Origin: Sulfuritalea sp.
GTDB lineage: Bacteria > Pseudomonadota > Gammaproteobacteria > Burkholderiales > Rhodocyclaceae
Direction of reading: 5' to 3'
DNA: 64,000 nt
NCBI GenBank assembly: GCA_023229545.1
Contig: JALNZB010000014.1
Span: forward strand, 1-64,000
Of the stretch, positions 47,322-55,826 are shown one piece after another; within the stretch, counting starts at the first letter, position 1; the number at the start of each line of letters is the position of its first letter. The notes under the pieces were generated by a model. The model saw only the letters and a program-made list of their open reading frames with translations, was not told the DNA's origin and searched no databases. A program made the translations under genes and the position numbers.

Positions 47322-50048
47322 ATGATTCGCCCCGATCTCCCCCGCATCCCCCTGGCCGACCTTCCCGGCGGGCCGGAGCCGGTGGTGCTTTGCGCCACGG
47401 CGCGGCTGGCTTCGAGCTTGCGCTGGGCGCATGGCGATTTGCAGGCGGCGCGCGGGGCCGAGACCTGGCGGGCGTTGCAGAGCGCGACGCCGGCGCAGTG
47501 GCTCGACCACCTGACTTCGGCGGCGCTGCTGCGCGGCGAGATTCCGCCGGAGAGCATGGCCGGCACTTTTCTCTCGTGGCCGCAGGAACGCAGTTTGTGG
47601 GAGCAGGCGATTGCGGCGGATACCGGCGCGGCGGCGGATTTGTTCGACCGCGAAGGCCTGGCGTTGGCGGCGATGGAGGCGGCGAGCTTGCAGCGGGCGT
47701 GGCGCATCGAGGTGCCCGTGGCGGCGTTTACGGAGGAATACCGCGCCTTTTTGCGCTGGCGGGAAACCGTGGGCGGCGCTTGTCGGGCCGGCGGCTGGCG
47801 CGTTTCCGATGAGGTCATGGCCTGGCGCATCGAGTGCATTGGGCGCGGCATTGGCGGCTTGCCGGCGCGTCTCGGTCTTGCCGGCTTCATCGCGCCCGAT
47901 CCGCTGGTCTCGCGCCTGCTGGTGGCGCTGGAAGCGCGCGGCGTCGAACTGTTCCAGCTCGATTTCGGTCGGGGCGAAGCCGCGCCTGCGCTTGGTGTGG
48001 AACTGCCCGATGCGGAAGCCGAATGCGTGGCGGCGGCGGAGTGGGCACATGACCGCCTGACGCACGATGCAGGGGCGCGATTACGCATCGCCGTGGCCGA
48101 TCTGCCGGCGCGACGTCAGTTGCTGGAATCGGCGCTGGAGGACACGCTCCATCCCGATGTCGTAGGGGCCGGCTGGGCCGGGTTGGAACGGGACCATGCC
48201 TTCGTCGCCGGGACGCCGCTGGCGGCGGAGCCGCTGGTCGATGTCGCCCTGCGTCTGCTGCAACTTTTCGCGCATCCGCAACGCGTGGCGCAGGCCAAAT
48301 TCGGCGCCTTGCTTTGCGGCCCCGGCTGGTCGACCGATGTTGATGAAGCCGATGCCCGCGCTCGCATCGAGGCCGCCTTGCGCGAACTGTTGCCGCCCGA
48401 AACCAGCCTGGAACGCCTGGTGCGTGCAGCGGTGCGCTCGGTTGGCGACGATGTTCCGGCGCCGCATCTGGTCGCGCATTTGGGCGCCTTGCTCGAAGCC
48501 GCCCGCGCCGCGCCGCGCCGCCAGTTGCCTGCAGCGTGGGGCAAGGGCTTCACCGAACTGCTCGATGCGCTCGGCTGGCCCGGTCAGCGCATGCGGCTGG
48601 CGGCGGAGGGCGCGGCCTGCGACGCATTGCGCGAGGCTTTGAGCGGCCTGTCGGCGCTGGACGCCATTCTGGGTCGCGTCGATGCCGGCGATGCCTTGCG
48701 CCAGTTGCAACGCCAGTGTCGCGACCAGGCGTTTGCCGGCGCGAGGCAGGGCGTGGCGCGGGTGGAAATATGCAGTCTGGCTGATGCCGTCGCCGGCGCG
48801 GTGGATGGGCTGTGGGTCATGGGCCTCAACGAAGGGGCGTGGCCGCCGGCGCCGCGCGCCAATCCGTTGTTGCCGGCCGAATTGCAGCGCCGCGCCGGCA
48901 TTTCCGCCGCGCGCGCCGACAGTCTGGCCGCCGAGGCGCGGAGCGCGCAGGCCTTGTGGTGTGAAAGCGCTGCCGAGGTGGTGTTCTCCTGGGCGCAGCG
49001 CGAGGGCGAGCGGTCGTTGCGCGTTAGCCCGCTGCTGGCGGATATTTCCCGCCGCGAGCAGTCGCCCGCGCCGGTGACTGTGCCGGAACGCGTCGATGAC
49101 GAAGTTATGGAGCGCATCGATGACGCGCGGGCGCCGCCGGTCGGCGCCGCCGAGCGCATTCGCGGCGGCACGGCGCTGCTGGCGGCGCAGGCGGTGTGTC
49201 CGGCCTGGGGTTTTTATCAATATCGGCTCGGCGCCGCCGTGTTGCCAGCGCCGACTTTCGGCCTCGATGCGCGCGCGCGCGGCTCGCTGTTGCATGCGGC
49301 GCTGGAGGAATTCTGGCGCGGTCGCGGCCTGGCTGAGTTGACCCAAATGGATGAGACCGGGCGCGGCGAGGAAATTCGGCGCGTGGTGGCGCATGCGCTG
49401 GCCGAATTCGACCGTCGCGCCGTCGAGCCGCTGCCGCCGCGCTTGCGGCAACTGGAACACGAGCGACTGCAAGCGCTGCTCGCGGTCTGGCTGGAGGTCG
49501 AGGTGCGGCGTTCGCCCTTCCGCGTGATCGCTTGCGAGGAAAGGCACGAACTCGACATCGAAGGCCTGCCGGTGCGCGTGGTGATCGACCGCCTCGACCA
49601 GCTTGATGACGGGCGGCTGGTGGTGATCGACTACAAGAGCGGGCGCAACGATTCGGCCGACAGTTGGGCGGAGCCGCGCATTACGGAACCGCAGTTGCCG
49701 ATCTACGCCGCGCTGGCGTTTCCCGACCGCGAAGTGGCGGCGGTGGCCCTGGCCCGCGTCACGCCGGATGCGCCGGGTTTCCTCGGCGTCGCGGAAAGCG
49801 ACGGTCTGTTGCCGGAGGTAAAGTCATTGGAGGCGCTGCGCAAGCGCTATGCGGAGGACGAGTTTCCCGACTGGGCCGCCTTGCGCCGCTTGTGGGCCGA
49901 GCGCGTCAGCGAAGTCGCGCGCGAGGTGAAGGACGGCGTCGCCGCCGTGGTATTCGCCAACGAAAAGGACATCCAGTACTGCGATGCAAAACCGCTGCTG
50001 CGCGTCGCCGAGCGCAAGGCCCAATTCGACGAGAGCGGCGAGCCATGA
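47322..50048 (+). CDS. AddB-like DNA repair protein with PD-(D/E)XK nuclease domain
   Basis: 908 residues from ATG 47322 (MIRPDLPRIPLADL). It matches the proteobacterial probable DNA repair protein family (TIGR03623 type), counterpart of AddB: a degenerate UvrD-like N-terminal two thirds (LWVMGLNEGAWPPAPRANPLLP), then a RecB-type nuclease with LLHAALEEFW and VVIDYKSGRN (near residues 766-775). Its stop overlaps the helicase gene start (ATGA), so the two subunits are made together. Expected role: DNA end resection in double-strand break repair. A copy of the dispersed motif encodes a LPAPTF linker just before the nuclease domain. Confidence 0.88.
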   Translation: MIRPDLPRIPLADLPGGPEPVVLCATARLASSLRWAHGDLQAARGAETWRALQSATPAQWLDHLTSAALLRGEIPPESMAGTFLSWPQERSLWEQAIAADTGAAADLFDREGLALAAMEAASLQRAWRIEVPVAAFTEEYRAFLRWRETVGGACRAGGWRVSDEVMAWRIECIGRGIGGLPARLGLAGFIAPDPLVSRLLVALEARGVELFQLDFGRGEAAPALGVELPDAEAECVAAAEWAHDRLTHDAGARLRIAVADLPARRQLLESALEDTLHPDVVGAGWAGLERDHAFVAGTPLAAEPLVDVALRLLQLFAHPQRVAQAKFGALLCGPGWSTDVDEADARARIEAALRELLPPETSLERLVRAAVRSVGDDVPAPHLVAHLGALLEAARAAPRRQLPAAWGKGFTELLDALGWPGQRMRLAAEGAACDALREALSGLSALDAILGRVDAGDALRQLQRQCRDQAFAGARQGVARVEICSLADAVAGAVDGLWVMGLNEGAWPPAPRANPLLPAELQRRAGISAARADSLAAEARSAQALWCESAAEVVFSWAQREGERSLRVSPLLADISRREQSPAPVTVPERVDDEVMERIDDARAPPVGAAERIRGGTALLAAQAVCPAWGFYQYRLGAAVLPAPTFGLDARARGSLLHAALEEFWRGRGLAELTQMDETGRGEEIRRVVAHALAEFDRRAVEPLPPRLRQLEHERLQALLAVWLEVEVRRSPFRVIACEERHELDIEGLPVRVVIDRLDQLDDGRLVVIDYKSGRNDSADSWAEPRITEPQLPIYAALAFPDREVAAVALARVTPDAPGFLGVAESDGLLPEVKSLEALRKRYAEDEFPDWAALRRLWAERVSEVAREVKDGVAAVVFANEKDIQYCDAKPLLRVAERKAQFDESGEP
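49235..49255 (-). repeat. 21-bp dispersed motif, copy 10 (one mismatch), inside addB-like gene
   Basis: One mismatch (GGCA), NN = AC, preceded by GAAA. Antisense to the gene, which reads LPAPTF there. Confidence 0.75.
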
Positions 50049-53000
50049 GCGACCTGTTGCGGGAAGACGAGGACAGCCGCAGCCGTGCGCTGGAGCTTGA
50101 TTCCTTCATCGTCGAGGCTCCCGCCGGGGCGGGCAAGACCGAGTTGCTGACGCAGCGCTATCTGCGCCTGCTGGCGACTGTCGAAGAGCCCGAGGAAATC
50201 ATCGCCATCACCTTCACCAACAAGGCGGCGGGTGAGATGCGGCAGCGCATCCAGGACAGTCTGGCGTTGGCGCGCGAGGCGGTCGAGCCGCAAGCCGCGC
50301 ACAAGCGCATCACCCATGAGCTGGCGCGCGCCGCGCTGGCGCGGTCGGCTGAACGCGGATGGCATATTGAAAGCCAGTCGGGGCGGCTGCGGCTGACCAC
50401 CATCGATGCGCTGTGCGCCAGCCTGGCGCGGCAAATGCCGCTGCTTTCGCGCTTCGGCGCGCAGCCGGCCGTGGCCGAGGAAGCCAAACGATATTACCAA
50501 GAGGCGGCGCGGCGGGCGCTGGATCATCTCGAAGGCCGAGGCGAAGACGAGCGAGAACATGCCGAGGCGGTGGCGACGGCGCTGGCGCATATGGACAACG
50601 ACGTGACGCGACTGGCGCGCCTGCTGGCCGAGATGCTGGCGCGGCGTGAGCAATGGCGCGAGATTGCGGCGCTCGATCATCCCGAGTCGGCCATCGGCGA
50701 AGCGCTGGCGGAGATGGTCGGCGAGGAACTGGCGCTGATCGCCGAGGTGCTCGATGATGCGTGGCAGAGGCAATGGATGCCGCTGGCGCGCTTCGCCGCC
50801 GCGAATCTGGAAGATGCGAATTTGCCAAGTGCGCTGGCCGACTGGAACGCGCCGCTCGCCGCCATGCCGGACGAATTGCCGCGCTGGCGCGCGCTGGCGG
50901 AGTTTCTGCTGACGCAGAAGGACGAGCCGCGCAAGACCGTGAATGTGAAGAACGGCTTTCCGGCCGGGAAGGAATTCAAGGCACGGAAGGACGCCATGCT
51001 GGCCGGGCTGGCCGCGCTCGATGCCGCCGCCGTTTCCGCCCTGCGCCGCCTGCGCGAACTGCCGGCGCCCGATCACGACAATGACGATGTGGTACGCGCG
51101 CTGGCGCGCCTGATGAAACTGGCCGCCGCCGAACTGTGGCTGGTGTTTCGCGAGGCCGGCGAGGTCGATTTCGGCGAGCTTTCGGCGCGCGCCATCGCCG
51201 CCCTGGGCGACGAACTCGATCCCTCGGAACTTGGCCTGCGCCTCGATTACCGCATTCGCCATTTATTGGTCGACGAGTTCCAGGACACCAGCCCGACGCA
51301 GATCGAGTTGCTGGAACGGCTGACCGCCGGCTGGCAGCCGGACGACGGTCGCACGCTGTTCGCGGTGGGCGATCCGATGCAGTCGGTATACCGCTTTCGC
51401 AAGGCCGATGTCGGGTTGTTCCTGCGCGCCGCCGAACATGGCATCGGCGCGCTGCGGCTGACGCGCTTGCGCCTGTCGCGCAACAACCGCTCCTGCCCGC
51501 AGGTGGTGGACTGGATCAACGTCTGCTTTCCGGCGTTGTTTCCGGCGGTCGACGATCCGCTGCGCGGCGAGATTCGCTACCGCGAGTTCGTCGCCACGCG
51601 CGACTCGTCGTCCCAGGCCGGCGTCATGATTCATCCCGTGCTGGCGGAAAAGGGCGAGAGCGCCGCCGCAAGCCGTGATGAGGCGCAGCAGATCATCGCC
51701 CTGATCGACGCCGAATGGCGCGCAGAGCCGACGCGCACCATTGCTGTGCTGGTGCGGGCGCGGAGTCATCTGGCGGCGCTGGTCGCCGCAATCCGCCGGC
51801 ATGGCGCCGGCTGGCATTTTTCGGCGGTGGAAATCGAGCCGTTGGCGGGGCGTCAGGCGGTGCAGGATTTGATCTCGCTGACCCGCGCCCTGCATCACCG
51901 GGCGGATCGCGTGCATTGGCTGGCGATTCTGCGCGCGCCGTGGTGCGGCCTGCGCCTGGCCGATTTGCACGCGCTGGCCGGCGACGATCACGCCGCGACG
52001 ATCTGGTCGCTCATCAACGATGCCGAACGCATCGAGCGGCTGTCGGCGGATGGCCGCCAGCGCTTGGCGCATGTGCGCGCGGTGCTGGCCGAAGCGCTGG
52101 CCGGGCAGGGCCGGCAGCGGCGGCGACGCTGGATCGAGGATGCCTGGAAGAAGCTCGGCGGGCCGGACTGCCTCGGTGCGGCGAACGAGGTCGCCGACGC
52201 TCGGGCTTTCTTCAGGCGTCTCGATGCGCTGGATGCGGCGGGGCGCTTCGCGCTCGACAGTCTCGAAGGCGACATGGGGCGTTTGTACGCGGCGCCGGAC
52301 GCACAGGCCGACGGCCGGCTGCAACTGATGACCATCCACAAGGCCAAGGGACTGGAGTTCGATACCGTGATCCTGCCTGGACTGCATCGCGAGACGGCGG
52401 GGCGCGATATGCCGCTGCTGGCGTGGGACAGTTTTCCACTGGCCTCCGGCGAGCGCCTGATCGCCGCGCCGGTGAATCCGCGACGTGGCAGGAAAGCGGT
52501 GGAGCCGACCGCCTATGATTTCCTGCAACGCATGGAACGCGAACGCAGCCGCAATGAGGAAGCCCGCGTGCTCTACGTCGCCGCCACGCGCGCGGTGCGC
52601 CGGCTGCATCTGGTCGGGGTCGCGCAGCGCGACGGGGAGGGGGCGCTGGTTGCGCCGCGCGCCGGCTCGCCGTTGGCGCGGCTGTGGCCGGCGGTCGAGG
52701 CGGATTTTCGCGCCGTGGTCGCCGCCCCGCCAGCGCCGACTTTCGACGACGACCGCGAGCTGAAGGATTTCGTGCCGCAACTGTTGCGTCTGCGCGCGCC
52801 GGGCGTGCCGCCTCGGTGGTGCGCGCCCGCGCTGCCGGTCTACGCCGAGGGCGGACGCGAGGACACAGCCGACGCGCTGGCCGCCGCCGTCGGCACCCTG
52901 AGCCACGCCGTGCTGGAACTGATCGCCGCCGATCCCGACGCATGGCCGGCGCAGCGCGTGGTCGAGCGTCAGCCCGGCTTCGAGCGCTGGCTGGCCAGTC

Positions 53001-53404
53001 GCGGCTGGTCGCCGGTGGAGGCGCGAGCGGGCGCGGCGCGGGTTGCCCGCATGCTGGCGACGACTCTGGCCAGCGCCGATGGTCAATGGGTGCTGCGCCG
53101 CCGCGCCGATGCGGGCGCAGAACTGGCGCTGATGAGAGTCGGCGCTGGCGGTACGGTGGTAACGCGCGTCGTGGACCGCAGTTTTGTCGCCGATGGCGTG
53201 CGCTGGATCATCGACTACAAGACTGTCGATCTGGGTGACGGCGCCGAGATATCAAGGCTGACCGCCCACACCGAACGCTATCGCCCGCAACTGGAGTCCT
53301 ATGCCGCCCTGTTCGTTGCCGAGGGTTTGCCGGTGCGTCTGGCGGTGCTGTACGTCGCGCATGGCATCCTCGCGAGTCTGGAATACAATCCTGTTTCCGA
53401 CTGA
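50045..53404 (+). CDS. addA: AddA-like UvrD-family helicase-nuclease
   Basis: 1119 residues from ATG 50045; the much longer upstream frame is a shadow of the addB-like gene. Walker A APAGAGKTELLTQRY (about 25-39), motif Ia AITFTNKAAGEMRQRI, motif II LVDEFQDTSPTQ, motif III AVGDPMQSVYRFRKADV, motif V TIHKAKGLEFDTVILPGL, motif VI RVLYVAATRAVRRL, then a C-terminal RecB-type nuclease with WIIDYKTVD (about 1053-1061). Partner of the gene just upstream; together they should process double-strand ends. Two copies of the dispersed motif fall in its C-terminal third, coding PPAPTF and VGAGGT linkers. Confidence 0.92.
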   Translation: MSDLLREDEDSRSRALELDSFIVEAPAGAGKTELLTQRYLRLLATVEEPEEIIAITFTNKAAGEMRQRIQDSLALAREAVEPQAAHKRITHELARAALARSAERGWHIESQSGRLRLTTIDALCASLARQMPLLSRFGAQPAVAEEAKRYYQEAARRALDHLEGRGEDEREHAEAVATALAHMDNDVTRLARLLAEMLARREQWREIAALDHPESAIGEALAEMVGEELALIAEVLDDAWQRQWMPLARFAAANLEDANLPSALADWNAPLAAMPDELPRWRALAEFLLTQKDEPRKTVNVKNGFPAGKEFKARKDAMLAGLAALDAAAVSALRRLRELPAPDHDNDDVVRALARLMKLAAAELWLVFREAGEVDFGELSARAIAALGDELDPSELGLRLDYRIRHLLVDEFQDTSPTQIELLERLTAGWQPDDGRTLFAVGDPMQSVYRFRKADVGLFLRAAEHGIGALRLTRLRLSRNNRSCPQVVDWINVCFPALFPAVDDPLRGEIRYREFVATRDSSSQAGVMIHPVLAEKGESAAASRDEAQQIIALIDAEWRAEPTRTIAVLVRARSHLAALVAAIRRHGAGWHFSAVEIEPLAGRQAVQDLISLTRALHHRADRVHWLAILRAPWCGLRLADLHALAGDDHAATIWSLINDAERIERLSADGRQRLAHVRAVLAEALAGQGRQRRRRWIEDAWKKLGGPDCLGAANEVADARAFFRRLDALDAAGRFALDSLEGDMGRLYAAPDAQADGRLQLMTIHKAKGLEFDTVILPGLHRETAGRDMPLLAWDSFPLASGERLIAAPVNPRRGRKAVEPTAYDFLQRMERERSRNEEARVLYVAATRAVRRLHLVGVAQRDGEGALVAPRAGSPLARLWPAVEADFRAVVAAPPAPTFDDDRELKDFVPQLLRLRAPGVPPRWCAPALPVYAEGGREDTADALAAAVGTLSHAVLELIAADPDAWPAQRVVERQPGFERWLASRGWSPVEARAGAARVARMLATTLASADGQWVLRRRADAGAELALMRVGAGGTVVTRVVDRSFVADGVRWIIDYKTVDLGDGAEISRLTAHTERYRPQLESYAALFVAEGLPVRLAVLYVAHGILASLEYNPVSD
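52720..52740 (-). repeat. 21-bp dispersed motif, copy 11 (one mismatch), inside addA
   Basis: One mismatch (GCGGCG for ACGGCG), NN = GG, preceded by GAAA. Antisense; the gene reads PPAPTF. Confidence 0.75.
53138..53158 (+). repeat. 21-bp dispersed motif, copy 12 (one mismatch), inside addA
   Basis: One mismatch (ACGGTG), NN = GT, preceded by GAGA. Sense orientation, coding VGAGGTV just before the nuclease motif. Confidence 0.75.
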
Positions 53405-53422
53405 GTTTTCTGGGGATAAGAC

Positions 53423-54355
53423 ATGTCCGACAAAAAATACCGCCTCGTGACACGCAGCGATTTCGACGGCCTGGCCTGTGCGGTTCTGCTCAACGAGCTG
53501 GACCTGATCGACGATATCAAGTTCGTTCATCCGAAGGACATGCAGGACGGCAAGATCGATATTTCCGACCGCGACATCACCACCAATCTGCCCTTTGTTC
53601 CGGGCGTGCATCTGGCGTTCGATCATCACCTCTCCGAGACTTTCCGCAATCCCGGCGAGCGTCCCAATCACATCATCTATCCCGATGCACCGTCCGCCGC
53701 ACGCGTGGTGTTCGAGCACTTTGGCGGCAAGAACCGCTTTCCGGTTTCTTTCACCGAGATGATGATCGCCGTCGACAAGAGCGATTCGGCGAATTTCACG
53801 CGCCAGGAAATCCTCGATCCGAAAGACTGGGTGCTGCTCAACTACCTGATGGATTCGCGCACCGGTCTTGGCCGCTTCCGCGAATTCCGCGTCAGCAATT
53901 ACCAGTTGATGATGGATCTGATCGCCTACTGCCGCAATCACGGCATCGACGACATCCTGGCCCTGCCGGATGTGAAGGAACGTGTCGAGCTTTACTTCGA
54001 ACACGCGGAAAAGGCCAAGGAGCAGATCAAGCGCTGCACCAAGGTGTACAAGAATCTTGCGGTGCTCGATTTGCGTAATGAGGAAACGATATTCGCTGTC
54101 AATCGTTTCATGATTTACGCGCTATTCCCGGAGACCAATATCTCCATCCATATCCTGTGGGGCGTGCAGAAACAGAACACGGTATTCGCCACCGGCAAGT
54201 CGATCATCAATCGCACCTCGAACACCAACATCGGCGAACTGATGCTGTTCCATGGCGGCGGCGGGCACGAGAATGCCGGTACCTGCCAGATTGCCAACGA
54301 GCGGGCCGATATCGTCTTGCAGGAGTTGATTGGCAAGATCAACGCCGACGGCTGA
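53423..54355 (+). CDS. DHH/DHHA1 phosphoesterase, exopolyphosphatase-related
   Basis: 310 residues. The DHH-type metal site is spread over VTRSDFDGLACAVLLN, LAFDHHLSET and VDKSDSANF; the DHHA1 domain is marked by FHGGGGHENAGTCQI. Family members hydrolyse polyphosphate, oligonucleotides or cyclic dinucleotides; which applies here cannot be told. Cytoplasmic. It starts 18 bp after addA. Confidence 0.85.
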   Translation: MSDKKYRLVTRSDFDGLACAVLLNELDLIDDIKFVHPKDMQDGKIDISDRDITTNLPFVPGVHLAFDHHLSETFRNPGERPNHIIYPDAPSAARVVFEHFGGKNRFPVSFTEMMIAVDKSDSANFTRQEILDPKDWVLLNYLMDSRTGLGRFREFRVSNYQLMMDLIAYCRNHGIDDILALPDVKERVELYFEHAEKAKEQIKRCTKVYKNLAVLDLRNEETIFAVNRFMIYALFPETNISIHILWGVQKQNTVFATGKSIINRTSNTNIGELMLFHGGGGHENAGTCQIANERADIVLQELIGKINADG

Positions 54356-54459
54356 TAGCCGTTTCGTCCGGCTTAAGCGTTTCCGCCGCCGTTGCCGCAG
54401 CGCTTCTTCGTTGCGTCGCGATGAGCGGGCAACCCATAAGCATTATCGCGGGGGTAACC

Positions 54460-55326
54460 ATGCGCCTGCAACGCCCTGACTGCCTGGCAGCGATCTTCGC
54501 ACTGGCCTTGATCGCAGGTCCGCGACCGGCTTATGCCCAGCCGGGCGGAGCCGCGTCCGGCGATCCAAACAGTCTGGCGATGAATGTTGTGCTGACCGTT
54601 CCCCTCAAGGATTACAGCATTTCGGGGTTGGTGACCCATTTGCCGGAAGCGAAGACCTTCAAGTACGGCATTGCCCTGTTTCCAGGTTATCCGTCGATCA
54701 TGAAGCTGCGCGAAGAAGCAGGGCAGCCCCGTTTCGAACTGCGCGGCAACTTTCTGATTCGCTCGCGGCGGCACTGGCTGGATGACGAGACTCTGGTCAT
54801 TTCAATCGATGCGCCTTCCGACCAGTGGACCAGCTTCAGTCGACAGTTTCGCCAGGACCCGCGCTACGGCGCGGATGTCGCGGCGTTGCTGGCGGAGGCC
54901 TCGCGTCGCTACGCGGTTAGCGACTGGACACTGGTCGGCACCAGCGAAGGAACGATCAGTGCCTTTCATGCGGCGCGGATGAATCCGGGAATGGCCCAAC
55001 GGGTGATTCTTACCTCGTCGTTGTTTCTCAATAGCGGCAAGGGGCGGGGCCTGTCCGGAGTGAGCTGGGATGGCATGAAGGCGCGTTTGTTGTGGGTGCA
55101 CCATGAGTTTGATCCATGCGAGTACACCCCCTACCGGGAGGCGCGGCAGTTTGCCGAAATGACCCGCAGCCCCCTGCTGACCGTGCGCGGTGGCGGGCCT
55201 TCCAGCGGCGCACCTTGCGAGGCCCGCAGCGCACACGGCTTCATAGGAATGGAACGCGAAACCGTGCTGGCCATGCGTTCGTGGGTGAAGACCGGCGTGA
55301 CACCGGTCGACGTGGGCAAGGAGTAA
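54460..55326 (+). CDS. Secreted alpha/beta hydrolase-like protein
   Basis: 288 residues from ATG 54460 with a signal peptide (LAAIFALALIAGPRPAYAQ, cleavage about residue 24). The mature protein has an alpha/beta-hydrolase layout: YGIALFPGYPSI early, the nucleophile elbow GTSEGT with Ser162, a later FDPCEY Asp candidate and SAHGFIGME near the end as His candidate. Expected to be periplasmic; substrate unknown. An ATG at 54421 would spoil the signal peptide, so the later start is preferred. Confidence 0.75.
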   Translation: MRLQRPDCLAAIFALALIAGPRPAYAQPGGAASGDPNSLAMNVVLTVPLKDYSISGLVTHLPEAKTFKYGIALFPGYPSIMKLREEAGQPRFELRGNFLIRSRRHWLDDETLVISIDAPSDQWTSFSRQFRQDPRYGADVAALLAEASRRYAVSDWTLVGTSEGTISAFHAARMNPGMAQRVILTSSLFLNSGKGRGLSGVSWDGMKARLLWVHHEFDPCEYTPYREARQFAEMTRSPLLTVRGGGPSSGAPCEARSAHGFIGMERETVLAMRSWVKTGVTPVDVGKE

Positions 55327-55345
55327 CCGGCGGCGAGACAGGCGG

Positions 55346-55819
55346 CTAGAGCCGCCAGGCCAGCAGTTCGTCCGCTGTACGCAGGCGGGCGGAGAGCACC
55401 TTGGTGATGTTGCGATAGACCTTGAGGCCGATCTCGGGGCGCGAGTTGATGATCTGGTCGTTGATGCGGACCAGTACGCAATCGGAATCGGCGACGACGC
55501 TGGCGCTGCGCGCTTCGTTATCCGCCAGCGCCATTTCGCCGAAGCTGTCGGCGGGCATCAGGCGGGCGAGTTCGACCTGGCCGTCGCGGCCCGACTTGAG
55601 TACCTTGGCCTCGCCATTGAGGATGATGTACATGTGCGTGCCGACACTGCCTTCCTTGACGATATCGGCGCCCGGCGCGAAGGTGCATTTCTCGGAATTG
55701 CCGAGCAGGTCGCTGATTTCCGCCGGGGTGAGCCCCTGAAAAGCCTTGACGTGCTCCGAAAGCTTGAACAGCAGACGCTGCAGGTCGGTAAAGGTGAATT
55801 GCTCGCGGATCCAGTTCAT
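55346..55819 (-). CDS. Cyclic nucleotide-binding domain protein without DNA-binding domain
   Basis: 157 residues from ATG 55819; earlier in-frame codons run into glnD. A helical N-terminus (residues 1-40), then one cNMP barrel: APGADIVKEGSVGTHMYIILNGEAKVLKS and DSFGEMALADNEARSASVVA, the phosphate-binding cassette. No helix-turn-helix. Seven bases after glnD on the same strand, so possibly cotranscribed. A second protein of this kind is at 18966. Confidence 0.88.
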   Translation of the reverse strand: MNWIREQFTFTDLQRLLFKLSEHVKAFQGLTPAEISDLLGNSEKCTFAPGADIVKEGSVGTHMYIILNGEAKVLKSGRDGQVELARLMPADSFGEMALADNEARSASVVADSDCVLVRINDQIINSRPEIGLKVYRNITKVLSARLRTADELLAWRL

Positions 55820-55826
55820 CGCGTGA

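Noticed and set aside
48131..48670. Further partial matches to the 21-bp motif (about 48131 and 48654, also 27013)
   Set aside because: Only the left 10-11 bases agree (TCGGCGCTGG), coding the common residues SAL in Ala-rich helices; the right part does not match.
49664..50044. Much longer start for the AddA-like gene (1246 codons)
   Set aside because: The extra part is an out-of-frame reading of the addB-like gene; ATG 50045 overlaps the upstream stop and starts the conserved helicase.
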